Shown: positions 11,818 through 24,500 of the stretch, in pieces
Position numbering within the stretch: the stretch's first letter is position 1
Layout of the letters: each line of letters opens with the position of its first letter
NCBI GenBank assembly: GCA_032622095.1
Contig: CP136068.1
Span: 6,115,314 to 6,179,313, forward strand
Length of the DNA: 64,000 bases
Reading direction: 5' to 3'
Origin: Siphonodentalium dalli
Lineage: Eukaryota > Mollusca > Scaphopoda > Gadilida > Siphonodentaliidae
Translations under genes and position numbers: made by a program
Notes under the pieces: model-generated
Seen by the model: the letters and a program-made list of their open reading frames with translations, nothing else
The model's database searches: none
What the model was told of the DNA's origin: nothing

Positions 11818-12990
11818 ACTACCAGGTCTGGCAAATGTGAGAATACAGCTACAATAGCTGTATTCAGCTAACCTAGATGTATTCAGCTATAAATTATACT
11901 CTCAAAGCGGCTGTGCATCAAAATTAGGCTACCATATTCTCCGGTCACCCTCACCCAAATCAAAATCGTCGCTTGTGTTCTGACAAAGTGTTGCCTTTTG
12001 TCGACACGGCAATTCTGATTTTGTGTGAAAACTTACTACGGTGGTCGATGTCAGTAAATATTCTGGGGACTATTTTCTGCAAATGCATTCATTAACTAAC
12101 TTATAAAATAAAGATCAAATTCATCCCAAACACTCGTTTACTTCTTCCCGATGCTAAACCGGTAGGGGGCGTTATAATGGTGTACCTATATCGAGCATTT
12201 AGAATTACATACCACTAGCGGTTTGTGAGCGATACTGGTAACTATTCATAACGGTATATATACAGATATTGTGCGGCATATTGCAAATGTATGGCACAAC
12301 ATAGGGACAACTGAAATGAAAATGCGACTTATATAATTTCTGAAGTATTTCAAACATGAAGTCCTGGTCGTTAGCGAGTCAGAACTATTCAATCTGTTTT
12401 GGCGGGAAAATATATAATGTGTGAAAACTTACTAAACATAACATTGGTATTTGTATTTTCGCGATTCGACATACATGTATGCGTTTCCGTATTTTTGGAG
12501 AGAATCAGCTCAAGCAGTGAGTGGAACTCGCTCGGTTAAACTCTGGCTAGAGATGTTCCCCTTTTTACCTGTTTTAACGCACCAACCAAACTGAGTTTTA
12601 CCAGCATCGACATATTGATACTTCCGGGAATGATTAAGATGTTCCATCTTCGGTGATAAATATTGTATTTTTCAAGGTATTCCGCATTGCATACTTTTAA
12701 GAGAGTTATTAACCGTTATGACCGACATCGACCGCCATAGTAAGTTTTCACACATAATCACCATCGTCGTGCCGACAAAAGGCAACACTTTGTCAGAACA
12801 CAAGCGACGATTTTGATTTGGTTGAGGGTGACCGGAGAATAGGGTAGCCTAATTTTGATGCGCAAATTAGCGCTTCTAGTTTATTATCGAAAAACAGCCG
12901 CTTTGAGAGTATAATATATAGCTGAATACAGCTAGGTTAGCTGAATACAGCTATTGTAGCTGTATTCTCACATTTGCCAGACCTGACTAC
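11818..12990. mobile_element. 1.16-kb transposon with ~230-bp terminal inverted repeats and 5-bp TSD
   Basis: The element runs from 11823 to 12985. It begins CAGGTCTGGCAAATGTGAGA and ends with the reverse complement, and both sides carry ACTAC (11818-11822 and 12986-12990). The arms pair over about 230 bp (11823-12052 against 12720-12985) with small indels. They include a GTATTCAGCTA-rich subterminal zone and an internal GTGTGAAAACTTACTA motif repeated at 12420. The 670-bp centre holds no open frame of note, so it is non-autonomous. Five-base duplications are known for Transib, but the CAGG start does not match its usual CAC start, so the superfamily is left open. Confidence 0.85.
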
Positions 12991-13940
12991 TTAAATGAAC
13001 TAGTGGAATTATGTCGTATCAATAATTGGTAAATTCGTTACCGGATGTCCTGCATGTACCTAAGATTATAAATAACCATGACTTGTCACACAGAAGTTAT
13101 ACATTTTACGCCTTTCAAATTTTAGTCTAGCTGGATTGACAGAAACAGTAATTGTGCCTTTTCTCGACTCGACTGGGAAGCCGCCATTTGAATAGGTTGT
13201 CACGTGCAGTTATAGAACCAATCACGAATAGACATCGCTTAACTATCCCCGATCCGTCTTGTAACTACTTGTCAAGTAGCAAAAATAGCATATTTAAGTA
13301 GCTTATAATGCTATAAAAGTCGTTGGAATATTCTAACCACCCAAATTTAGCTACTCGAGATGTAGTGTGTGCCTACAGTATACCGGCTTACCTGTTCCTG
13401 CATTAAACTCGCTCTTTCATTAGCCCGTTTGGATTTGGGGCTAAAAATAGTTTAGTGATAGACTACTTAAGTATACATATGTATGTTATATAGTGTTGTC
13501 ACGAGTAAACCGTTCCATCTGAAAATGAGAAAATCGCACTGTAGATGCGCATGAACACTGCCCATCAGATGTACTCGTCAAACAAAATTTATCTCGATGT
13601 TTGAATTTGTTCCCCTTTGCAATTTTCGTGAAATTTTCCTAAAGTCTCAACCAACCCCGACTCGCATTCTCCGTTGGGCAGGTTACTTTTAAAGTATAGC
13701 GGCCAAACTCTGGGGACGTATATAAAGTATGCCAATGTACCTGCTACGGCATTATCTTGCTCTTTAATTGGCCCGTTTGGATTTGGCGGGATAAATAGGT
13801 GCAATATTTCCGTTCCACGTAACGCGGAAAGTCCTGGGAAAAAATATTTGTAAGCGGTATATATATTCGGGTCCGGATCACTACTCCAATTCGGAATATG
13901 CAATACAAAATTTAGAGCGCTGGGACCTGCTGGGACTTAT
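12991..13940. other. Spacer with an internal duplication, no gene seen
   Basis: About 70 bp at 13385-13455 recurs in diverged form at 13735-13800; both contain GCCCGTTTGGATTTGG. The 104-codon minus-strand frame at 13589-13903 overlaps the second copy and has no recognised domain, so it is treated as repeat-derived. Confidence 0.45.
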
Positions 13941-14011
13941 AAAAAAAAACTTCGGTTTATTCATCCTGGTGTATACTATACACCAGGATGAATAAACCGA
14001 AGTTTTTTTTT
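13941..14011. repeat. Perfect 71-bp palindrome (35-bp arms)
   Basis: Arms run from an A9 tract through CTTCGGTTTATTCATCCTGG to GTGTATA and mirror exactly around the single base at 13976. No mismatch is visible in 35 bp. It would extrude as a hairpin with essentially no loop. It may be a junction of two head-to-head repeat copies. Confidence 0.9.
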
Positions 14012-14934
14012 TGTATAGTGTGTCCCTATTTATGGGCGGTAACTCTTCAGGGAAAGCGCGGACACGAGTGTGATTCCCGTGGCCAGTAGGGCATATCGAG
14101 GTGTGCATACGGTCCAATTTTCGATTCTCTGCTTCCATTTCCGAGATAATAAAATGACATTTTTTCACATAAAGGGAGATAACTCCGCGGGAAAAACGCG
14201 GACAATATTCTTTATGCGACTAAGGCTTACAACTCTTTGGCCGCAACATACGTACCAGGTTTTAGTGTGCTACTCCGTGTACGTTTCGAGTAATAGTGAT
14301 TACAAAAGTGTCCAGTATAATAATAATGAAAAATATTCGAAAACGGGCCATAACTCCGTCAAAAACCATTGGGCCGAATTCCGGATACCATTATATTTAG
14401 TATAGAGCTTCGATGCCTGCATTCGCTAGAGATTTCGCGTTCCTACTGCAATCAGTTTCTGAGTATTTCCAAATAAATGGAAAACGACCCCAGTAGAAAA
14501 ACAATATACTTCCTTGGTTACACCATGGAAGTATAATTACAACTTCAGAAAACAATAACGATACTTTCTTTCAATAGCTTCGGTTGTCCAGTCAGTATCA
14601 TATAACAATACGACAGGACCCAATTGCCAAAAGTTTTGTGTCGGGCGTGGAATTTCCAACTAGTTTTGAACAACATTTGGCGTCTGATGATATAAGAAAA
14701 GGTTGTTAAGTACACGGAAGACTTATGCGACGACTCTATATGAGGAGGTATGATATAATTAAGTGACAGAACGTTCCTCGGTACTTTTCGAACATTCCAC
14801 AACACAACGCTCTTTTGTATTACCACTTCAGGATAAGTCAGCAAGGGACGTTCTTTGTTGCTTAATGGTGCCCCTAGTCTATCGGGGCCCCGTTGTCTGA
14901 GTCGATAATAGGGATGTTATATTGTTAAATGTAC
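14012..14934. other. Spacer with molluscan-type dispersed motif
   Basis: AAAGGGAGATAACTC lies at 14173-14187, with a related CGGGCCATAACTCCG block at 14344-14358. Open frames at 14070-14405 (plus) and 14545-14844 (minus) lack any recognisable domain and are not called genes. Confidence 0.4.
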
Positions 14935-15334
14935 TCAATCCGATTCGATGGTCCCCATATCGTCAGATTCCAACAACAGCAACAACAACATTTTTGAAAC
15001 GCCCATCAATTATCAGAATCGATTAATTGCCCAACTATAATGCTAACCACAGTCGACTATAGTATAACAATTCCCAAAACCTGTCATTTATCAACATTTA
15101 GTTAAAGCGGTTAACAAAAGTCACTTGATTTTAGAGTTATCAATCTTCATCCGCAATTTCTGGTCGACTAAAAAGTACCGGGGGTAAAAATAATAGATTT
15201 ACAAAAAAAGATAGCCGATCACTCGGAGCTTTGATGGGTGGGTTCCTCGACTCGAATCAAGTATGTTCCAGTTTTACCCCAGAAGCCAAAGAAATAGTAA
15301 TTTGCGAGCGTTAATTCGGATTATGCATCTTTAA
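14935..15334. mobile_element. TTAA-flanked MITE family F, copy 2
   Basis: Left end TTAA-ATGTACTCAATCCGATTC, right end TTCGGATTATGCATCT-TTAA. The internal order (CAGATTCCAACAACA, ATCAGAATCGATTAATTGCC, GATGGGTGGGTTCCTCGACT) matches the other F copies. About 400 bp and non-coding. Confidence 0.8.
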
Positions 15335-15947
15335 GTTTGTAAATTTCGTGCTTGAGTTGCTATCTAATATTCTTGGAAAAATACATCTCGTGATATATCC
15401 GGTCATTCCGGGGGAACGCTCGATCGGTCGAAAGCGAACAATACAATGTTGAGTGATTTGTTTCGCTACCTAACTGTTTTTAATAATCCAGCGTGGCTAT
15501 CAAAATTCACACATTTCACGCCGCGCCAAGATGCGAAGAAAAACTTCCCGAACATATTCTTTTAGATAGAATTTTATGTTTCAAATCTTTTACGCGTAAA
15601 GTGGTCATATTATGTTGTGATATGTGCACTATATGGGTGTTGGGTTATCCCGCTTGCATCAAGTTTGAAATTCGCGTACGAGCTCGGAATGTTATAAACC
15701 AGCAAGGCAGATTTAAATCGTCTCGTCGCGCTGGTCAAACCATTACAATGGCGTATACAACATATATTCAATCTAACATTTTGTTTTCGTAAAGGACTTC
15801 TGTCGGTTAGCCAACAATTTCCAGATGAATATTCACAGTTAAATTTCTCAGAATAATGCACAGTAAATAGTAACCGACAGAAGTCTTCAACACTATTAAT
15901 GTAATATTTCCTTACATTCGGATTGCGTGATGGTAGTGTTCATATGG
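15335..15947. other. Spacer containing a 15-bp stem-loop
   Basis: GACTTCTGTCGGTTA (15795-15809) and its exact inverse (15871-15885) flank a 61-bp loop. The overlapping frames 15493-15792 (plus) and 15610-15861 (minus) are about equal in length on opposite strands and give no domain, so no gene is called. Confidence 0.45.
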
Positions 15948-16058
15948 GCGTACAGCGAGGGGATTGAACTCTGTATTCAGACCGGCGTACATAGAGGGGA
16001 CTGAACTCTGTATTCAGACCGGCGTACAGAGAGGGGACTGAACTCTGTCTTGGAATTT
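15948..16058. repeat. 37-bp minisatellite, about 3 units
   Basis: Units start at 15948, 15985 and 16022 with GCGTACA-GAGGGGACTGAACTC. The last unit breaks down after CTCTGT. Substitutions only between units 1 and 2. It lies just outside the E terminus and the large satellite. Confidence 0.85.
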
Positions 16059-16131
16059 GAACCAGTTTCGATAAGACGGGAACGTCTGGTATTCACGCGA
16101 GTAAGCTGACCGTCGGTAGTTATGGTAACGT

Positions 16132-16208
16132 TTAAAATGGTGTGAAACACTCTGGTATAGGGTGAACAAATAGAAACGGAGAATGATTTTGCCCAAAGTA
16201 GATATTTG
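16132..16208 (-). mobile_element. Inverted E-element terminus, left of the satellite
   Basis: Reads TTAA-AATGGTGTGAAACACTCTGG and continues through ATAGGGTGAACAAATAGAAA, GGAGAATGATTTTGCCCAAAGTAG-like sequence. This is the reverse complement of the right end of E1 and E2 for about 75 bp with several substitutions, then similarity stops. The satellite begins about 25 bp further on. It therefore faces the E2 terminus at 34346 in inverted orientation across the array. Confidence 0.75.
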
Positions 16209-16510
16209 TGGTCACCAAACTGCACCACGGTAAGGCATCACATCTATTATAACATCGCTTATGTAGTACGTCTGGCACAGGTCATTGCTAGTGTATTATG
16301 TGCCGCTTATATGTAGTACGTGTGGCACAGGTCATTGCTAGTGTATTATGTGCCACTTCTATGTAGTACGCTTGGCACATGTCATTGTTAGTGTATTATG
16401 TGCCGCTTATATGTAGTACGTGTGGCACAGGTCATTGCTCGTGTATTATGTGCCGCTTCTATGTAGTACGTGTGGCACATGTCATTGTTAGTGTATTATG
16501 TGCCGCTTCT

Positions 16511-18540
16511 ACGTAGTACGTGTGGCACAGGTCATTGCTAGTGTATTATATTCCCCTTCTACGTAGTACGTGTGGCACAGGTCATTGCTAGTGTATTATG
16601 TGCCGCTTCTACGTAGTACGTGCGGCACAGGTCATTGTTAGTGTATTATATTCCCCTTCTATGTAGCACGTGTGGCACAGGTCATTGCTAGTGTATTATG
16701 TGCCGCTTCTACGTAGTACGTGTGGCACAGGTCATTGCTCGTGTATTATGTGCCACTTCTATGTAGTACGTGAGGCACATGTCATTGTTAGTGTATTATG
16801 TGCCGCTTCTACGTAGTACGTGTGGCACAGGTCATTGCTAGTGTATTATGTGCCGCTTCTATGTAGTACGTGAGGCACTTGTCATTGTTAGTGTATTATG
16901 TGCCACTTCTATGTAGTACGTGTGGCACAGGTCATTGCTAGTGCATTATGTGCCGCTTCTACGTAGTACGTGTGGCACATGTCATTGCTATTGTATTATG
17001 TGCCACTTCTATGTAGTACGTGTGGCACAGGTCATTGCTAGTGTATTATGTGCCGCTTCTACGTAGTACGTGTGGCACATGTCATTGCTAGTGTATTATG
17101 TGCCACTTCTATGTAGTACGTGTGGCACAGGTCATTGCTAGTGTATTATGTGCCGCTTCTACGTAGTACGTGTGGCACAGGTCATTGCTAGTGTATTATG
17201 TGCCGCTTCTAAGTAGTACGTGTGGCACAGGTCATTGCTAGTGTATTATGTGCCGCTTCTACGTATTACGTGTGGCACAGGTCATTGCTAGTGTATTATG
17301 TGCCGCTTCTAAGTAGTACGTGTGGCACAGGTCATTGCTAGTGTATTATGTGCCGCTTCTACGTAGTACGTGTGGTACAGGTCATTGCTAGTGTATTATG
17401 TGCCGCTTCTATGTAGTACGTGAGGCACATGTCATTGTTAGTGTATTATGTGCCACTTCTATGTAGTACGTGTGGCACAGGTCATTGCTAGTGTATTATG
17501 TGCCGCTTCTACGTAGTACGTGTGGCACAGGTCATTGCTAGTGTATTATATTCCCCTTCTACGTAGTACGTGTGGCACAGGTCATTGCTAGTGTATTATG
17601 TGCCGCTTCTACGTAGTACGTGCGGCACAGGTCATTGTTAGTGTATTATATTCCCCTTCTATGTAGCACGTGTGGCACAGGTCATTGCTAGTGTATTATG
17701 TGCCGCTTCTACGTAGTACGTGTGGCACAGGTCATTGCTCGTGTATTATGTGCCACTTCTATGTAGTACGTGAGGCACATGTCATTGTTAGTGTATTATG
17801 TGCCGCTTCTACGTAGTACGTGTGGCACAGGTCATTGCTAGTGTATTATGTGCCGCTTCTATGTAGTACGTGAGGCACTTGTCATTGTTAGTGTATTATG
17901 TGCCACTTCTATGTAGTACGTGTGGCACAGGTCATTGCTAGTGCATTATGTGCCGCTTCTACGTAGTACGTGTGGCACATGTCATTGCTATTGTATTATG
18001 TGCCACTTCTATGTAGTACGTGTGGCACAGGTCATTGCTAGTGTATTATGTGCCGCTTCTACGTAGTACGTGTGGCACATGTCATTGCTAGTGTATTATG
18101 TGCCACTTCTATGTAGTACGTGTGGCACAGGTCATTGCTAGTGTATTATGTGCCGCTTCTACGTAGTACGTGTGGCACAGGTCATTGCTAGTGTATTATG
18201 TGCCGCTTCTAAGTAGTACGTGTGGCACAGGTCATTGCTAGTGTATTATGTGCCGCTTCTACGTATTACGTGTGGCACAGGTCATTGCTAGTGTATTATG
18301 TGCCGCTTCTAAGTAGTACGTGTGGCACAGGTCATTGCTAGTGTATTATGTGCCGCTTCTACGTAGTACGTGTGGTACAGGTCATTGCTAGTGTATTATG
18401 TGCCGCTTCTATGTAGTACGTGAGGCACATGTCATTGTTAGTGTATTATGTGCCACTTCTATGTAGTACGTGTGGCACAGGTCATTGCTAGTGTATTATG
18501 TGCCGCTTCTACGTAGTACGTGTGGCACAGGTCATTGCTA
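16511..18540. repeat. 1,000-bp higher-order repeat, two tandem copies
   Basis: Diagnostic variant units recur exactly 1,000 bp apart: ATATTCCCC at 16549 and 17549, the second at 16649 and 17649, GTGCATTATG at 16941 and 17941, TTGTATTATG at 16991 and 17991, AAGTAGTACG at 17211 and 18211, TGTGGTACAG at 17361 and 18361. The two 20-unit blocks look identical by eye. Blocks with the same markers recur at 22991, 23541, 24541, 25141, 25691 and 26691, spaced 550, 1000, 600, 550 and 1000 bp. The shorter ones are whole-unit deletion derivatives. Confidence 0.85.
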
Positions 18541-21500
18541 GTGTATTATGTGCCGCTTCTACGTAGTGCGTGTGGCACAGGTCATTGCTAGTGTATTATG
18601 TGCCGCTTCTACGTAGTACGTGTGGCACAGGTCATTGCTAGTGTATTATATGCCGCTTCTACGTAGTACGTGTGACACAGGTCATTGCTAGTGTATTATG
18701 TGCCGCTTCTACGTAGTACGTGTGGCACAGGTCATTGCTCGTGTATTATGTGCCACTTCTATGTAGTACGTGTGGCACAGGTCATTGCTAGTGTATTATG
18801 TGCCGCTTCTACGTAGTACGTGTGGCACAGGTCATTGCTCGTGTATTATGTGCCGCATCTACGTAGTACGTGTGGCACAGGTCATTGCTCGTGTATTATG
18901 TGCCGCTTCTATGTAGTACGTGTGGCACATGTCATTGCTAGTGTATTATGTGCCACTTCTATGTAGTACGTGTGGCACATGTCATTGCTTGTGTATTATG
19001 TGCCGCTTCTATGTAGTACGTGTGGCACATGTCTTTGCTAGTGTATTATGTGCCACTTCTATGTAGTACGTGTGGCACATGTCATTGCTAGTGTATTATG
19101 TGCCACTTCTATGTAGTACGTGTGGCACATGTCATTGCTCGTGTATTATGTGCCGCTTCTATGTAGTACGTGTGGCACATGTCATTGCTAGTGTATTATG
19201 TGCCGCTTCTATGGAGTACGTGTGGCACATGTCATTGCTCGTGTATTATGTGCCGCTTCTATGTAGTACGTGTGGCACAGGTCATTGCTCGTGTATTATG
19301 TGCCGCTTCTATGTAGTACGTGTGGCACATGTCATTGCTAGTGTATTATGTGCCACTTCTATGTAGTACGTGTAACACATGTCATTGCTAGTGTATTATG
19401 TGCCACTTCTATGTAGTACGTGTGGCACAGGTCATTGCTAGTGTATTATGTGCCGCTTCTACGTAGTACGTGTGGCACAGGTCATTGCTAGTGTATTATG
19501 TGCCGCTTCTACGTAGTGCGTGTGGCACAGGTCATTTCTAGTGTATTATGTGCCGCTTCTACGTAGTACGTGTGGCACAGGTCATTGCTAGTGTATTATG
19601 TGCCGCTTCTACGTAGTACGTGTGACACAGGTCATTGCTAGTGTATTATGTGCCGCTTCTACGTAGTACGTGTGGCACAGGTCATTGCTCGTGTATTATG
19701 TGCCACTTCTATGTAGTACGTGTGGCACAGGTCATTGCTAGTGTATTATGTGCCGCTTCTACGTAGTACGTGTGGCACAGGTCATTGCTCGTGTATTATG
19801 TGCCGCATCTACGTAGTACGTGTGGCACAGGTCATTGCTAGTGTATTATGTGCCGCTTCTACGTAGTACGTGTGGCACAGGTCATTGCTAGTGTATTATG
19901 TGCCGCTTCTACGGAGTACGTGTGGCACAGGTCATTGCTAGTGTATTATGTGCCGCTTCTATGTAGTACGTGTGGCACATGTCATTGCTAGTGTATTATG
20001 TGCCGCTTCTACGGAGTACGTGTGGCACATGTCATTGCTAGTGTATTATGTGCCACTTCTACGTAGTACGTGTGGCACAGGTCATTGTTAGTGTATTATG
20101 TGCCACTTCTATGTAGTACGTGTGGCACATGTCATTGCTCGTGTATTATGTGCCACTTCTATGTAGTACGTGTGGCACATGTCATTGCTAGTGTATTATG
20201 TGCCACTTCTATGTAGTACGTGTGGCACATGTCATTGCTAGTGTATTATGTGCCGCTTCTATGTAGTACGTGTGGCACATGTCATTGCTAGTGTATTATG
20301 TGCCACTTCTATGTAGTACGTGTGGCACATGTCATTGCTCGTGTATTATGTGCCGCTTCTATGTAGTACGTGTGGCACATGTCATTGCTAGTGTATTATG
20401 TGCCACTTCTATGTAGTACGTGTGGCACATGTCATTGCTAGTGTATTATGTGCCACTTCTATGTAGTACGTGTGGCACATGTTATTGCTAGTGTATTATG
20501 TGCCACTTCTATGTAGTACGTGTGGCACATGTCATTGCTCGTGTATTATGTGCCGCTTCTATGTAGTACGTGTGGCACATGTCATTGCTCGTGTATTATG
20601 TGCCGCTTCTATGTAGTACGTGTGGCACATGTCATTGCTAGTGTATTATGTGCCACTTCTATGTAGTACGTGTGGCACATGTCATTGCTAGTGTATTATG
20701 TGCCACTTCTATGTAGTACGTGTGGCACATGTCATTGCTAGTGTATTATGTGCCGCTTCTATGTAGTACGTGTGGCACAGGTCATTGCTCGTGTATTATG
20801 TGCCGCTTCTATGTAGTACGTGTGGCACATGTCATTGCTAGTGTATTATGTGCCACTTCTATGTAGTACGTGTGGCACATGTCATTGCTCGTGTATTATG
20901 TGCCGCTTCTATGTAGTACGTGTGGCACATGTCATTGCTCGTGTATTATGTGCCGCTTCTACGTAGTACGTGTGGCACATGTCATTGCTAGTGTATTATG
21001 TGCCACTTCTATGTAGTACGTGTGGCACATGTCATTGCTCGTGTATTATGTGCCACTTCTACGTAGTACGTGTGGCACATGTCATTGCTAGTGTATTATG
21101 TGCCACTTCTATGTAGTACGTGTGGCACAGGTCATTGCTCGTGTATTATGTGCCGCTTCTACGTAGTACGTGTGGCACAGGTCATTGCTCGTGTATTATG
21201 TGCCACTTCTACGTAGTACGTGTGGCACAGGTCATTGCTCGTGTATTATGTGCCGCTTCTACGTAGTACGTGTGGCACATGTCATTGTTAGTGTATTATG
21301 ATCCACTTCTACGTAGTACGTGTGGCACATGTCATTGTTAGTGTATTATGATCCACTTCTACGTAGTACGTGTGGCACATGTCATTGTTAGTGTATTATG
21401 TGCCACTTCTACGTAGTACGTGTGGCACATGTCATTGTTAGTGTATTATGTGCCACTTCTATGTAGTACGTGTGGCACAGGTCATTGTTAGTGTATTATG

Positions 21501-24500
21501 TGCCACTTCTACGTAGTACGTGTGGCACATGTCATTGTTAGTGTATTATGTGCCACTTCTACGTAGTACGTGTGGCACATGTCATTGTTAGTGTATTATG
21601 TGCCACTTCTACGTAGTACGTGTGGCACAGGTCATTGTTAGTGTATTATGTGCCACTTCTATGTAGTACGTGTGGCACAGGTCATTGTTAGTGTATTATG
21701 TGCCACTTCTACGTAGTACGTGTGGCACATGTCATTGTTAGTGTATTATGTGCCACTTCTATGTAGTACGTGTGGCACATGTCATTGCTCGTGTATTATG
21801 TGCCGCTTCTATGTAGTACGTGTGGCACATGTCATTGCTAGTGTATTATGTGCCACTTCTATGTAGTACGTGTGGCACATGTCATTGCTAGTGTATTATG
21901 TGCCACTTCTATGTAGTACGTGTGGCACATGTCATTGCTCGTGTATTATGTGCCACTTCTATGTAGTACGTGTGGCACATGTCATTGTTAGTGTATTATG
22001 TGCCACTTCTACGTAGTACGTGTGGCACATGTCATTGCTAGTGTATTATGTGCCACTTCTATGTAGTACGTGTGGCACAGGTCATTGCTAGTGTATTATG
22101 TGCCGCTTCTACGTAGTACGTGTGGCACATGTCATTGTTAGTGTATTATGATCCACTTCTACGTAGTACGTGTGGCACATGTCATTGTTAGTGTATTATG
22201 TGCCACTTCTACGTAGTACGTGTGGCACATGTCATTGTTAGTGTATTATGTGCCACTTCTACGTAGTACGTGTGGCACATGTCATTGTTAGTGTATTATG
22301 TGCCACTTCTATGTAGTACGTGTGGCACATGTCATTGCTCGTGTATTATGTGCCGCTTCTATGTAGTACGTGTGGCACATGTCATTGCTAGTGTATTATG
22401 TGCCACTTCTATGTAGTACGTGTGGCACAGGTCATTGCTCGTGTATTATGTGCCGCTTCTATGTAGTACGTGTGGCACAGGTCATTGTTAGTGTATTATG
22501 TGCCACTTCTACGTAGTACGTGTGGCACATGTCATTGTTAGTGTATTATGTGCCGCTTCTATGTAGTACGTGTGGCACATGTCATTGTTAGTGTATTATG
22601 TGCCACTTCTACGTAGTACGTGTGGCACATGTCATTGTTAGTGTATTATGTGCCACTTCTATGTAGTACGTGTGGCACAGGTCATTGTTAGTGTATTATG
22701 TGCCACTTCTACGTAGTACGTGTGGCACATGTCATTGTTAGTGTATTATGTGCCACTTCTATGTAGTACGTGTGGCACATGTCATTGTTAGTGTATTATG
22801 TGCCGCTTATATGTAGTACGTGTGGCACATGTCATTGCTCGTGTATTATGTGCCGCTTCTATGTAGTACGTGTGGCACATGTCATTGCTAGTGTATTATG
22901 TGCCGCTTATATGTAGTACGTGTGGCACAGGTCATTGCTCGTGTATTATGTGCCGCTTCTATGTAGTACGTGTGGCACAGGTCATTGCTAGTGTATTATA
23001 TTCCCCTTCTACGTAGTACGTGTGGCACAGGTCATTGCTAGTGTATTATGTGCCGCTTCTACGTAGTACGTGCGGCACAGGTCATTGTTAGTGTATTATA
23101 TTCCCCTTCTATGTAGCACGTGTGGCACAGGTCATTGCTAGTGTATTATGTGCCGCTTCTACGTAGTACGTGTGGCACAGGTCATTGCTCGTGTATTATG
23201 TGCCACTTCTATGTAGTACGTGAGGCACATGTCATTGTTAGTGTATTATGTGCCGCTTCTACGTAGTACGTGTGGCACAGGTCATTGCTAGTGTATTATG
23301 TGCCGCTTCTATGTAGTACGTGAGGCACTTGTCATTGTTAGTGTATTATGTGCCACTTCTATGTAGTACGTGTGGCACAGGTCATTGCTAGTGCATTATG
23401 TGCCGCTTCTACGTAGTACGTGTGGCACATGTCATTGCTATTGTATTATGTGCCACTTCTATGTAGTACGTGTGGCACAGGTCATTGCTAGTGTATTATG
23501 TGCCGCTTCTACGTAGTACGTGTGGCACAGGTCATTGCTAGTGTATTATATTCCCCTTCTACGTAGTACGTGTGGCACAGGTCATTGCTAGTGTATTATG
23601 TGCCGCTTCTACGTAGTACGTGCGGCACAGGTCATTGTTAGTGTATTATATTCCCCTTCTATGTAGCACGTGTGGCACAGGTCATTGCTAGTGTATTATG
23701 TGCCGCTTCTACGTAGTACGTGTGGCACAGGTCATTGCTCGTGTATTATGTGCCACTTCTATGTAGTACGTGAGGCACATGTCATTGTTAGTGTATTATG
23801 TGCCGCTTCTACGTAGTACGTGTGGCACAGGTCATTGCTAGTGTATTATGTGCCGCTTCTATGTAGTACGTGAGGCACTTGTCATTGTTAGTGTATTATG
23901 TGCCACTTCTATGTAGTACGTGTGGCACAGGTCATTGCTAGTGCATTATGTGCCGCTTCTACGTAGTACGTGTGGCACATGTCATTGCTATTGTATTATG
24001 TGCCACTTCTATGTAGTACGTGTGGCACAGGTCATTGCTAGTGTATTATGTGCCGCTTCTACGTAGTACGTGTGGCACATGTCATTGCTAGTGTATTATG
24101 TGCCACTTCTATGTAGTACGTGTGGCACAGGTCATTGCTAGTGTATTATGTGCCGCTTCTACGTAGTACGTGTGGCACAGGTCATTGCTAGTGTATTATG
24201 TGCCGCTTCTAAGTAGTACGTGTGGCACAGGTCATTGCTAGTGTATTATGTGCCGCTTCTACGTATTACGTGTGGCACAGGTCATTGCTAGTGTATTATG
24301 TGCCGCTTCTAAGTAGTACGTGTGGCACAGGTCATTGCTAGTGTATTATGTGCCGCTTCTACGTAGTACGTGTGGTACAGGTCATTGCTAGTGTATTATG
24401 TGCCGCTTCTATGTAGTACGTGAGGCACATGTCATTGTTAGTGTATTATGTGCCACTTCTATGTAGTACGTGTGGCACAGGTCATTGCTAGTGTATTATG

